From Planococcus citri (lineage: Eukaryota; Arthropoda; Insecta; Hemiptera; Pseudococcidae): a stretch of DNA of 64,000 nt. Shown here piece by piece: positions 54,480-64,000 of the stretch (the stretch's first letter is position 1; each line of letters starts with the position of its first letter). A program made the position numbers and the translations under genes. The stretch covers positions 24,428,001 to 24,492,000 of the forward strand of contig NC_088679.1 of assembly GCF_950023065.1 (NCBI RefSeq), given 5' to 3'. The notes below the pieces were generated by a model that searched no databases, was not told the origin of the DNA, and worked only from the letters and a program-made list of their open reading frames with translations.

Positions 54480-55904
54480 AACTGAATTTTTTTAAGAAAC
54501 GGGATCATAAAACATATCAACACCTGAAATTATACTTGAATAAAAATAAGGAACACTTGAACTCCAATTAGTAAAAATTTTATTATGAAAGGTTTTTAAA
54601 AACAGAATCAGAAAACATTAACACTCACAATAAATTTGATAAAAATGAAAATTCAACTAAAAACAACTTCTAAGCATTTTTCTTAGTTGTATGAAATTAA
54701 GAAGAAAAAAAATGCCTCTCTCACCCCTAACCCCATAAATTTAAAAAAAAACAAGCATGAATAATATTACGAAGTAAGTATGGTATCATTTTCCGCATGT
54801 CAGGTCTAACCAAAATATTTAAAACCAAGAAAACATTTTGTTATAATAATGATAGGGTATGTAGGTACCTACTTCGTTTTTGTCGGTTTCTGTACTGAAA
54901 TTACAATAAGAATGGTTCTGAACCATCATGGTTTAAGTACATACTATATCTATCTTATGCTTAATACGATTACTTAGAAGGGTCAATTTTTCGTTCCATG
55001 AGTATTCCTATACTTGACAAACCCATTCATTACTTCGCAAGATATGCATGAAAATGGAAAACAAAAAATGAAACGAAAAGTTGAAAACTTGGAAACTTAC
55101 ACGCATATGTACAATGTACACTCGTATCATAATACCAAGCGTTTGAGCGTGAAAACATCGAGTTCCATATCTATGTATAAAAATATGTAGGTACTCTTAA
55201 CAAGAAATTTGTCGATTTTTGGACAAGAATTTGATTTCATGATTTCATAAAGTGTTTGAACATCTGGATTTTACTTATTTTCCAGTGTAAACGAATCAGT
55301 TTATCTACCGATGAAGTCAAAATAATGCTCTATGTTACACGAACCATTCATTTTTGGTTTCACTTGGAAAATTACTTCAAGGAGCAAATTGCTTACAAAA
55401 TGAAATAACTTTCATAAGATTTCAAACGTTAGACTTAAAAGATGCCTTACCTATAGCAAAATCATAAGATTGACTCTTAACTGTTGACACGTTTAATATT
55501 CTTAATGGAACTGAAAATTGACAATACAGGTATTACGCTTATTTTATAAGAAATTAAATGCCTTACTTCGATACAAGTACAGAAAACAAACTCACATCAG
55601 AAAAATATTTAGAGAAAAGTGCAGTACGAGTAATTGATCTACACTGTACATTCGTACAAGTAGGTAAGTGTAGAGAAAAAATTCAACAGAAAAATAATAT
55701 TTGTAGATACTAAGTAGGCTACGTCGTAGGTACTTAATAAAATTGAAAGTTTAAAGTTATAAATCACTTCAAAACGACGAGACAAAAAAATTTACTTACA
55801 GAGAAGAATTGGCCGAGATTTTACAGAAAATTCAGCGTATAAAGTGATGGAATGCTTTATTAAAATATGTACACACGTGTTGATTGTACGTATTATTCCG
55901 TTTT
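54480..55904. repeat. Array U copy 12 (nearly complete)
   Basis: Contains a (54596-54670), L1 (54791), tcggtttctgtactgaaa, gaagggtcaatttttcg, gagcgtgaaaacatcgag, L2 (55305), gatgccttacctatagc (55441), ggctacgtcgtagg (55718) and L3 (55775). It is cut after ttattccgtttt by the composite element; the interrupted gaactaacgatttcg segment resumes at about 59278. Confidence 0.8.
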
Positions 55905-56043
55905 ACCGACTTTTCGCACGAAAAGTGAAGGTATTGCATTTGTCATGAAGGTTCGGGATTTGGGTGGGGGTGGGTTTTCTTGACGTTTTGGAGTGTGCTG
56001 ATCACAATAAGACGTATGGCACCAAACGAGATAAGTTTATATA

Positions 56044-56670
56044 TATGGACCTAAGTATCCTCGACGTCACCGTACATAAACAGTACCTTTTGGTCACCAG
56101 GCTTTTAAACGCCTCCGGAGGTGTATTTACTTCATATTCGTAACCAGCACAGTTATAATAGTGCTTATACTCTTTTCCCCACTTGATTTACATGCTTTAA
56201 GTTTATACAAAAAAAATTTACGAGAATGGTACCAATTTGCCTCCGATTATAAACTGATCTCTTCCGTGACCTAGTGTATTCAAAAAGATATTAACTACAC
56301 CAAATTGTCACCTGCTGCCTTGCCTAATAGATTACAACTACGCTGGCTACGAATACGAAAATATAACACAACTGGGAGCATTTAAAAAGGCGGTGACCAA
56401 AAGGTACTGTTTATATGCGGTGACGTCGAGGGTATGTCAGTGTTGATGGAACAAAATTTTTAAAATCTGTATACAGTAGGTGTATACATGACCTTTTCGT
56501 CACCGGACAAACTTTTCCCCTTTTACGTTTCAGGGGAAAACAAACCGTTTGGACTTGGTATACACAGGGAAACGTCTTCGTCACCGGCAAAACGCCTCCG
56601 TCACCGATTTCGGTGACCAAGAGAACGCGTGAGTATATAAAAGGTGACGTAGAGGTACCGTTTGCATATC
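56044..56670 (-). mobile_element. Module Y, copy 2
   Basis: Reverse complement of 20796-21417, about 627 bp, with only scattered differences (for example cctagtgtattcaaaaag where copy 1 has aatacacaaggtcac). It retains the cgtcaccgatttcggtgac dyad. Confidence 0.7.
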
Positions 56671-56690
56671 TATATATAAATATTCTAGGG

Positions 56691-57466
56691 GGTAAACTCG
56701 TAACTTTTTTATAGATTAACCAGCAAACTCATAACGTTTTGGCAAACTCGTAACCTTTTTAGGACGTGACTTTTCTATGAGGTGCCATATGAATCTAGAA
56801 GGTGTGGGGAGTCTACTGGCAAAGTTTGAGCAGGGACGTGAGATTGCTGTTTATACACTTTCTCTTTTGACTCAATTTTCAAATGAGTGCATAGCCTAAT
56901 TATTATGTACTAGGACATGAGGAAAAGGTGTTTATTGCCAAGAATGCCAATAATCATTTTTCAAGTTCTGTTTGGTGATTCTGGTGGTTGAAGGTCTCCT
57001 CTTTCACGTCGCGTGGTCAAAAATCGCCTAAAATGAATTTTTGACTGCTCAATTTTAATTTAGAGCTGATTATACAGGTCCGAATTTTCGTGTTTTTCAA
57101 CATTAACATTGATTTTACGGGGAAAGTATGCATCCTAAGAAAAAAATGCAATGAAGGAAATTGTAGAGCATAAAATTTCCTTTCTGCTCAGAGCTGGTTA
57201 TTTTTTTGTAGGATGCTTTGTTAAAAAGCTATTTGCGAAAAACAGAGACGTATGGGACTTTTAAAAAAAAAGCTTTTCTGAAAAATTGATGTTTCGGCAA
57301 TGAGATACCTCTCCACAGGTCACCCAAAAATCAAGTTAACGAATATAACGCGGCCTAACATCGAGTACTATCAGGCCTATGGGGTGACGCGTCGAGCGCA
57401 TGCACAGCAACGAAGTTACAGGTGGGACGTGAGTTTGTATTTTATACAAAACGTTATGAGTTTACC
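56691..57466 (+). mobile_element. Module X, copy 3
   Basis: Begins ggtaaactcgtaac and ends gttatgagtttacc, 776 bp, closer to X2 than to X1 (shared gttatgag end and ggtgggacgtgag). It is flanked by ctatatataaatattc and ctatatatatatatatg. Its orientation relative to Y is opposite to that of X1, so it is an independent insertion into the TA tract. Confidence 0.85.
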
Positions 57467-57491
57467 TGTATGCGGCTATATATATATATAT

Positions 57492-57890
57492 GGAACTTGC
57501 TTACTATCCGAGACCCGGTACATCGTACTGACGATCCGAGGCCCGCGTCTTTGACACTTAGAAAAATTTTAAAGAGTGCCTGGTAAATTCGTTCGCGCAT
57601 GCGCCTTGCTAGCGGCTATCAAGCCTGGTCTAGAGCCGTTGGTGCGATCTCCAACGAGTGATTTATACAGGAATGACGCGAGTATGAAGTTTCTGTGTGG
57701 GGTGAAGTAAGGTAAGCTGTATATACTATAGTTATGCTACCTACTTTGTGAGTCCCAGACAAAAATTTATCTATAGCATCCCTGAAGTGTCTACATCATG
57801 AAAATATAGTTTTTAATAGGAAAACGTTCCGAGACCCGCTAACGGGCCTCGGAACGTCGCATCGGGTCTCGGATAGTCGATGTCACTTCC
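57492..57890. mobile_element. MITE-like element with actatccgagacccg ends
   Basis: The inner ends actatccgagacccg (57504) and cgggtctcggatagt (to about 57877) are perfect complements; the outer ggaacttg and cacttcc match loosely. Inside is a second hairpin, acgttccgagacccg ... cgggcctcggaacgt, at 57824-57857, with the same gagacccg core. It sits at the end of a (TA)n tract. It is absent from copy A, so it is a later insertion. Confidence 0.7.
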
Positions 57891-58183
57891 AGAAACGGGC
57901 CTGTATAAGCTGTAGCAAGCCTGTATACATATGTATGTATTTATTTATATATCAATTTATGTACAAATTTGTGTCACGCTGAACTCAAAAGCTCCGAACT
58001 TTAAGTCGAAACTGATGATGGCAAAATATTGCTGTGATACTGAACTAGAGAAATTTTTAATTTGGTCGAAATCGATTCAGCCGTTTACGAGATATGAACG
58101 TTTAAGTGTGTTTCAACGTTATGGATAAGCTGAAATATTTGTAAACCCTTATATCTCGAAAATGGCTCCTTCCCAACAAACTG

Positions 58184-58256
58184 ATGGGGTGGTTAGGGTG
58201 TGTAGGTTGAAGATTGGTGCGCCGGAGGTCGGGTGATCGAATCCCGCGTGAGTCAA
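58184..58256 (+). other. tRNA-like segment, copy in composite B
   Basis: tggttagggtg (58190-58200) and gggtgatcgaatccc (58231-58245), about 42 bases apart, as box A and box B in tRNA genes. Followed by gcgtgagtcaagag and a T-rich stretch. It is diverged from the 19661-19735 copy at the box B start (gatcga against ttcga), so it is less likely to be active. Confidence 0.45.
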
Positions 58257-58429
58257 GAGATGAAAATTTTTTGTTGATTTTTTTTACTGACTTTTTTTTA
58301 AAATTTCATCCTTTTAATTTTTTTAATATTACCTTAATAATTTTTTGCAATCAAAAATCAAAATTTTTCAAAATTTCTAGTATTGGAATCGCGAATTGCA
58401 AATCAATAGTTATTTTTGGTGAATAACTG

Positions 58430-59225
58430 GTTGTAATACTCGTTTTAAAAAAACGTAAAGTTTTTGGTGAATAGCTAGTAACTTTTGATAATTTTTTTTT
58501 GGTATATTACCTAAATAATTTTTTTGCAATCAAAAATCAAAATTTTTCAAAATTTCTAGAATTGGAATCGCGAATTGCAAGTCAATAGTTATTTTTGGCG
58601 AATAACTGGTAATTTTTGTTTTAAAAAAACGTAAAGTTTTTGGTAATTGGCCAGTAAATTTTGATAATTTTTTTTGGTAAATTAATAGTAATTTTCAGTA
58701 AATAAAATAATTAGTTATTTTTGGTAAAAAACGCATAACTTTAGCTGATTACAGGTAACTTTTGATAATTTTTTTGAAATAAATTACTGGTGCTTTTTGG
58801 TAATTGTACCGGTAGTTTTTAGTAAATTACCAATGATTTTTGGTAAATTACCAGTATTTTTTGGTAAATTACTCGTAATTCTTGGTTGGTAAATTTCTGG
58901 TAATTCTTGGTTGGTAAATTACTAGTAATTCTTGGTTGGTAAATTACTGGTAATTCTTGGTTGGTAATTTACTGGTAATTCTTGGTTGTTAATTTACTGG
59001 TAATTCTTGGTAAATTAAATTTCTGGTAATTCTTGGTTGGTAAATTGCCAGTATTTTTTGGTAAATTACTCGTAAGTCTTAGTTGGTAAATTTCTGGTAA
59101 TTCTTCGTTGGTAAATTACTGGTAATTCTTGGTTGGTAATTTACTGGTAATTCGTGGTAAATTACCAGTACCAGCAATTCTTAGTAAATTAAAAATTACC
59201 GGTAATTTTTTGTAAATTACCAATG
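58430..59225. repeat. Tandem array ggtaaattactggtaattc, composite copy B
   Basis: The clearest units are ggtaattcttggttggtaaa, repeated from about 58880 to 59150. Left of this it grades into longer units of about 170 bp (gcgaattgcaaatcaatag at 58390 and gcgaattgcaagtcaatag at 58569). It corresponds to the 18430-19480 array in inverse orientation. Confidence 0.85.
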
Positions 59226-59269
59226 TGTGCTAGGGAAAAGTCGGTTGATCTTGCGCGCTGCGCAAGATT

Positions 59270-60149
59270 TTTTTTTTTGAACTACAGCGATTTCGAACAA
59301 AGATTTTCTTTGTTAAGTTAAAGAAGAATTAAACACAAATATTATGTATTTGACTGAGATTCCTGCATCTAATTTCGCGAGTTCGAGTTTTTGAGATAGT
59401 TTTTCGAGTGTTCGCATTTTTCCAGGAGAATGGCTGCTTAAGCTAATACAGGCTTCAGCATCGAAGGTGCCGGTAACAGGGTGAAGATGTCACATCTGTT
59501 GGGTTGTGAGGATTATATGGTACAATTTTAATTATGTTTATGAAATAGTTAAATTCGACTTCATTACGTAGATTAAGACAAGGAAATGATTCAAATATGA
59601 ATCGAGGTCTCGAACAGATCTTTTTCAAATTTAGAGAAATAACTCGATGAATGAGTTCGTTGTTTTTTTTGGCAATTTTGATATTCATCAATTGAACAAT
59701 TATTTTCACGAATTTTGAGAATAATTAAAAAGTTGATTTACCTAATTTTCCAATGAACTTTTTGAACCAAAATTCTTTCTATTGAGACTGTTGGGTTCGT
59801 GGTTGATAAACGATAGAAAACGAAATAAATAAATCGTTTTAGAATTTCTCAACGAAAAATTCTGGTTCTTCCTCTTTTTACCATACTGTCGATTTTAAAC
59901 GTAAAATGTGCATTGCACCAATTCCTCCTTTAAAAATTTGTCATTTTTTTTAGGTTTACGTACTTACCTATACGTTAAATATTGAAATTTCGTTAGGAGC
60001 AACTTTTTCGTCGATGATTTTTTAGGTGCGAATATTGAAATAAAACTTGATGTTCGCCTGCGTGATTTTTCGTGAAAGCAAAATACATGTAAAAATTAAG
60101 AAACTTTTTGATTTAGGTAGTAATACCTCGTTTTTGTCGGTTTCTGTAC
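59270..60149. repeat. Array U copy 12 continued (L4 and right half)
   Basis: Resumes with gatttcgaacaaagatttt, gagaatggctgcttaagc (59426), gattaagacaaggaaatg, ttgagactgttgggttcg (59782), gattttttaggtgcgaat and gtcggtttctgtac (60137). Confidence 0.75.
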
Positions 60150-60376
60150 CTACTTTCTAAATTTGAAACAGTGAAATTTCACTGCTTAGCAGTCACGACA
60201 TTTTGGCTACTTGAAAGCAGTAGTTTTTTACTGCAAAACAGTGAAAAATCTACCGAATTGGTCAGTGATCAATTCAGTAAATTTTTTACTGTTTTGCAGT
60301 AAAAAACTACTGCTTTTAATAAGCCAAAATGTCGTGACTGCTAAGCAGTGAAAATTCACTGTTTCAAATTTAGAGA
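60150..60376. mobile_element. Palindromic MITE, about 227 bp, GTAC duplication
   Basis: It folds along nearly its whole length: gaaacagtgaaatttcactg and gcagtcacgacattttgg on the left pair with their complements on the right, around a centre near 60263. gtac occurs at 60146-60149 and 60377-60380. Array copies elsewhere read ctgtactgaaaataaaatt without interruption. Confidence 0.85.
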
Positions 60377-60380
60377 GTAC

Positions 60381-61292
60381 TGAAAATAAAGTAAAATTAG
60401 AATGGTTCGTGTACCATTGCACCATTGGCGTACCTAATTCTATTTGCAGAAAATATGCGAATTCGAAGAGCTTGTGTAAACTTGCATGTATGCCTAATAC
60501 GATTAGAGTATAATGGTCAATTTTTCGTTCTATGAGTATTCCTACACTTGATAAACTCATTCACAACTTCACAAGCTATGCGTGAAAAAATGAACCGAAA
60601 AATTGAAAACTCAAAAAATTACTCACGTGAATATCATAATACGTAGGTACGTACCAAACATTTGAGCGTGAAAACACCGAGTTCCATATCGGATGTAAAA
60701 AAAAAATACTCGAACTAGACATTAGTGGACGTCTCGACAAGAATTTGATTTCACGATTTAATACAACTGTTTGAACATTCGAATTTTGCTCATTTTTTAG
60801 TAAAAACTAATCATTTATCCATCGATGAAGTCTAAATAATGCTCCATGTTCCACGAACCATTCGTCATTTCTGTTAAACTTGGAAAATACTTTACCTAAG
60901 TTCAGCAAATTTCTTATAAAATGAAAGGCTGCGAAATTTTTAAAAAAGTTCTAACGTTGGAATTGAAAGATGCCTTACGTATAGCAAAATCATAAGATTG
61001 ACTCTATCTTGGTTTTGGTTTCTATTCATAGATTAGAATTGAAAATCAACAATATAGGTATCACGAATATATTTTATAAAAAATTGAAGGTGTACCTACC
61101 TACATTTGATACATACAAGTAAAGAAAACAAACTCACATTATAAAAATATTTGGAGAAAAGTGTAATAATATAATTGATACACGTACAAGTGCAAAGAAA
61201 AAATTCAAGAGAAAACTTATATTTTGAAATTACTAAGTAGACTATGTCGTAGGTTAGGTAACTACTTAATTGAAACAGAAAGTTTGAAGTTA
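60381..61292. repeat. Array U copy 13 (left part)
   Basis: Contains tgaaaataaagtaaaatta, cctaatacgattagag, gagcgtgaaaacaccgag, L2 at 60821, gatgccttacgtatagc (60970), ggaaacaaactcacatt-like (61126), gactatgtcgtagg and aacagaaagtttgaagtta (61276), where the retrotransposon begins. Confidence 0.8.
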
Positions 61293-62627
61293 AGAAAAGG
61301 TACCTGAAGAATTCAAAACAGCAATTGTAATACCACTGTTCAAGAAAGGTGATATGTCAAACTTGAAAAACTACCGAGGAATAAGTCTACTCAATACCTA
61401 CTACAAGATATATGCAAAAATACTGGCAAAACGACTGGCAGACCATGCAGAAGAAAAGATGTCAGAAAGCCAAAACGGATTCAGAAAAGGAAGATCATGC
61501 ACTGATGCAAGTTTTACAGTAAAACTATTGATGGAAAAAAGGATCGAATACAACCTAGAAACACACATGTGCTTTATAGACCTGGAAAAAGCATATGATA
61601 GGGTCAATAGAAAAAAACTGTTTGAAGTGCTAAAAGATGAAGAGATAACATATAAAATGCGAAAGGTAATAAACAGCATTTATAAGAACACCAGAATAAG
61701 AGTACGAATTGGAAATAAACTCTCAGAACAAGCAGAAATAAACAGGGGAGTTCGCCAGGGATGCCCACTGTCTTTTGTGTTTTATTCAACATGTACATGG
61801 ATCACATGGTGAAAGAATGGCAGAAAATGAAACCAAAAGGAATCAAGACAGACAGAAGGCAGGAAATATCAACAGTACTTTTCGCAGATGATCAAGCAGT
61901 GCTAGCCGAAACCGAAGATGACCTACAGAGATCAATGTACAATCTAACAAAGACATCAGAAAAGTATGATATGAGAATATCATCAGAGAAAACAAAAACA
62001 ATGGCCTTCAAAGGAAAGGAACCAGTAAGAAGCAAGATTGTAATAAACGGAAAAATCATTGAACAGGTCAATAATTTCAAATACCTGGGAAACACGATAT
62101 CATACCAGGGAGTAGTAGATGTTGGTGGAAAGATTGCAAAGTTCCTGAGAGTCACAGGACTGATAAATAGGACCCTGAGAAGCAGTAGGGTGCGAAAAGA
62201 AACAAGATTGAAGGTGTACAATACCCTAGCAATACCTACCAATGATGACTTATGGGAGCGAGGTTTGGGCACTGAAGAAATCTGATAAAAGAAGAATAAC
62301 GGCAGCTGAGATGAAGTTCATGAGGAGAACGGCAGGGGTGACTCTCAGAGACAGAGTCCCATCTGAGAAAATAACAGCAGATCTCGGAGTGATGCCAGTC
62401 ATGAAAAAGATAAAAAAGTATAGGAAAGATTGGAGAAATCATGTCAAAAGGATGGAGGAAACAAGATCACCAAAACAGGTCCTCCAATATACACCAACGG
62501 GGAAAAGAAGCAGAGGGAGACCAAGGAGGAAACTCACTGATACCTCAGGCTCATCCTCGGCAGGTTCCACACCACAGCAGACAGGCCAATAGGCCTACCG
62601 CTTATAAGGAAACGACGACGACGAAAG
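61293..62627 (+). mobile_element. 5'-truncated non-LTR retrotransposon
   Basis: It splits array sequence that elsewhere reads gtttgaagttataaatcagttcag: the left part ends at gaagtta and the right part resumes at cagttcagaatgacg. It starts mid-gene, as expected of incomplete target-primed reverse transcription, and ends in a short gacgacgacgacgaa tail, not poly(A). The endonuclease domain is missing. No target duplication is evident; about five array bases are missing at the junction. Confidence 0.85.
61294..62592 (+). pseudogene. Reverse transcriptase ORF, frameshifted twice
   Basis: In three frames the sequence gives a continuous reverse transcriptase without its N-terminal endonuclease. 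Frame 1 (61294 to about 61775): VPEEFKTAIVIPLFKKGD, NYRGISLLNTYYKIYAKILA, NGFRKGRSCTD, then palm motif A with D-x-x-K-A-Y-D (IDLEKAYDRV) and RQGCPLS. Frame 2 (about 61775-62232): LFNMYMDHMV and the catalytic FADD at 61881-61892, then the KTKTMAFKGK and FKYLGNTIS segments typical of the thumb side. Frame 3 (about 62233-62592): TYGSEVWALKK, an Arg/Lys-rich stretch with EMKFMRRTAGV, and a GKRSRGRPRRK end. In insect elements such a C end follows the RT domain. Both frameshifts are small indels. The clade is not assigned. Confidence 0.85.
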
Positions 62628-62940
62628 CAGTTCAGAATGACGAGACAAAAAAATTTGCATACAGAGGAGAATAAAATAGGTATAGAGGGATCTATCGGAA
62701 ACCGAAATATTTCCATTTGTTAATTTGAAGGAGAATTAAAGACAATTAAGATTTGAAGTTCGTGTTTCTAATTTCGCAAGTTCCAGATTTTTGAGATGAT
62801 TTTTCGAGTGTTTATTTTCCCAAGAGATGGCTGCTTAAGCTATGTCATCGAAAGTGTCGGTAGGATTATCTGGTCCAATTTTAATTATGTTTATGAAATA
62901 GTCAAATTCGACTTAATTAGATTAAGACAAGGAGGAAATG
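62628..62940. repeat. Array U copy 13 (right part)
   Basis: Contains L3 at 62637, taatttgaaggagaattaaag, L4 at 62822 (short, without the dyad) and gacttaattagattaagac at 62910, where it joins the L2 region of the next copy. Confidence 0.75.
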
Positions 62941-63480
62941 ATTCAATTTTATCTATCGATGAAGTCAAAATAATGCTGTTTGTTCCGCGAACCATTCATT
63001 TGGTTTCACTTAAAAAATCCTTCAAGTACCAAATTTCTTATAGCTAAAATGAAATACCTAACTTTTGTAAGATTTCAAACATTGGACTTGAAAGATGCCT
63101 TACCTGTAGCAAAATCATAATAAATTATTTTTATTTCGGGTAACAGTTTTTAATGTTTTGGTTTCCACTTGGATCAGAACTGAAAATTGACAATAAGTAC
63201 CTACCACGCATATTTACCTAATAAAAAATTGAATACTTCGATACAAGTAAAGAAAACAAACTCACATAAGAGAAGTATTCAGAGAAAAGTGATGTAGTTG
63301 ATACAGGCACAAGTATGAAAAGATTGAAGAGTAAAGTTTCATTTGTAAATTACTAATTACGTATAGGCTACGTCGTAAGTAGGTACTTAATTTAAACAGA
63401 AAGTTTGAAATTATAAATCAGTTCAGAATGACGAGACAGAAAAATTTACTTACTTACAGAGAAGAATTTATTTATTTTTT
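62941..63480. repeat. Array U copy 14 (L2 to L3)
   Basis: Contains L2 at 62955, gatgccttacctgtagc (63095), tttccacttggatcagaac, aacaaactcacataagag, ggctacgtcgtaag (63367) and L3 at 63427. After this the array family is no longer seen. Confidence 0.8.
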
Positions 63481-64000
63481 TATTGTCGTTTTTTTACAGT
63501 AGTCTGCATTCCATTTTGAATCTATCTTAAGCGCTCAAAACCCCTAATTTTTTACGTTTTCTGTAAATTCTGTAGCGTTCTGTAAAGCGCTCGAACACCT
63601 CTATGACACATAGAATGTAAATAACCATGTAATAGTTCAAAGACATGTTAAATGAAGGGTGCAATTTATCGTTACCTACTTTAAAAAAAGGAGTTAGCAC
63701 GATAGCAGTAGTGGATATCACGATAAATAAGTATTCACGATAAAAAAAGAAGATTGCACGATAAAAAATGTATTGCAAGATCTCATAAAAAAACAAATGA
63801 TAAATTAGGTGGTATCCACGATATAGGTAGATAATATCTACATAGAAAGAACAATAAAAAGTAAGAAACTACGAAGATATCTGAAGTTTGGAAAGAAAAG
63901 AACTTACCAACGCTTGAAGTAAAGAAACAATAAATATTCGGTACCTAATACAGAAATTTTTATCCATTTATTTTGAGTTTTTTTCTTGTTGCCAGAGTTC
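63481..64000. repeat. Family F copy 2 (63690-63860) and end of window
   Basis: The segments cacgataaataagtattc, gattgcacgataaaaaatg, atgataaattaggtgg and gaacaataaaaagtaag give the uninterrupted form of the repeat split at 18131/22391. aacttaccaacgcttgaagt at 63901 is a family A end. The minus-strand 89-codon ORF at 63527-63796 is not recognised. Confidence 0.6.

Larger units (their letters stand above)
55905..59245. mobile_element. Composite element, copy B (inverted relative to copy A)
   Basis: The ends are accgacttttc (55905) and aaaagtcggt (to 59245). Left to right: terminal segment with gggtgggggtgggttttc, Y2, X3, a separate MITE, segment Z, tRNA-like segment and tandem array. It has one X module instead of two, and X is in the opposite relative orientation. 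The hairpin cttgcgcgctgcgcaag at 59249-59265 lies just outside, as at 18111-18129 in copy A, so the true end may be after the hairpin. Confidence 0.7.
34395..63480. repeat. Rearranged array of 1-3 kb units (array family U)
   Basis: Landmarks recur in one order and one orientation: a (aacagaatcacaaaacat, aaaacaacttctagg), L1 (ccgcatgtcaggtctaacc), ccggtttctgtactgaaa, L2 (cgatgaagtcaaaataatgc), gatgccttacctatagc, aaacaaactcacataag, gtaggctatgtcgtagg, L3 (acgagacaaaaaaattta), L4 (gagatggctgcttaagc), and gacttaattagattaagac. L2 is seen about nine times and L3 eight times. Copies are truncated and shuffled, so this is an old array, not a fresh satellite. Interspersed are tyrosine-recombinase relics, and later insertions lie at 50063-51159, 55905-59245, 60150-60376 and 61293-62627. 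Confidence 0.85.

Noticed and set aside
59248..59278. Stem-loop followed by a T run, resembling a bacterial intrinsic terminator
   Set aside because: The context is eukaryotic repeat DNA; the hairpin recurs at the end of the composite element and the T run belongs to the host array sequence.
1..64000. Prokaryotic operons, ribosome binding sites, integrated virus genes or toxin genes
   Set aside because: No tightly packed ORFs, no Shine-Dalgarno-preceded genes, and no viral or toxin protein motif was seen on either strand.

Overview
This window looks like nuclear DNA of an arthropod, most likely an insect. It is strongly AT-rich and has no dense gene order. It carries non-LTR reverse transcriptase and Tc1/mariner relics, many MITE-like and foldback elements, and constant short TACC/GTAC-type motifs of the kind common in some scale-insect and moth genomes. 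That last comparison is from memory, so the species is not claimed. No intact, recognisable host gene was found. Almost everything that can be supported is repetitive.

Layout. Positions 1-9,480: a mosaic of short dispersed repeat families (called A to G here), cut by small inverted-repeat elements and holding relics of a non-LTR retrotransposon. Positions 9,480-12,451: a palindromic element with nearly identical arms and a pogo-like MITE in its spacer. Positions 12,450-18,130: more of families B to G, plus a small island (16.78-17.28 kb) with two unassigned ORFs. Positions 18,132-22,390: a composite element made of a TTTACC tandem array, a tRNA-like segment and three nested modules. Positions 23,361-26,106: a large GC-rich foldback element flanked by a 9-bp duplication, whose empty paralogous site survives at about 27.87 kb. 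Positions 30.1-31.3 kb: less repetitive DNA with a TATA box and a donor-like site. Positions 31,374-33,702: a TA-flanked inverted-repeat element with a second foldback nested in it. Positions 34.4-63.5 kb: a rearranged array of 1-3 kb units, all in one orientation. The array contains at least five degraded minus-strand copies of a tyrosine-recombinase-like gene. It is interrupted by an inverted second copy of the composite element (55,905-59,245), an LTR-like insert, a mariner fragment, a palindromic MITE and a 5'-truncated non-LTR retrotransposon (61,293-62,627).

How the parts relate. The array and families A to G act as dated substrate: insertion of each younger element splits a repeat whose uninterrupted copy is elsewhere in the window, so boundaries and some target duplications can be read directly. 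The best candidates for something undescribed are the tyrosine-recombinase array, the composite element with its (TA)n-targeting module X, and the 9-bp-duplicating modular foldback element. All family, domain and identity statements come from reading by eye; no alignment or database search was run.
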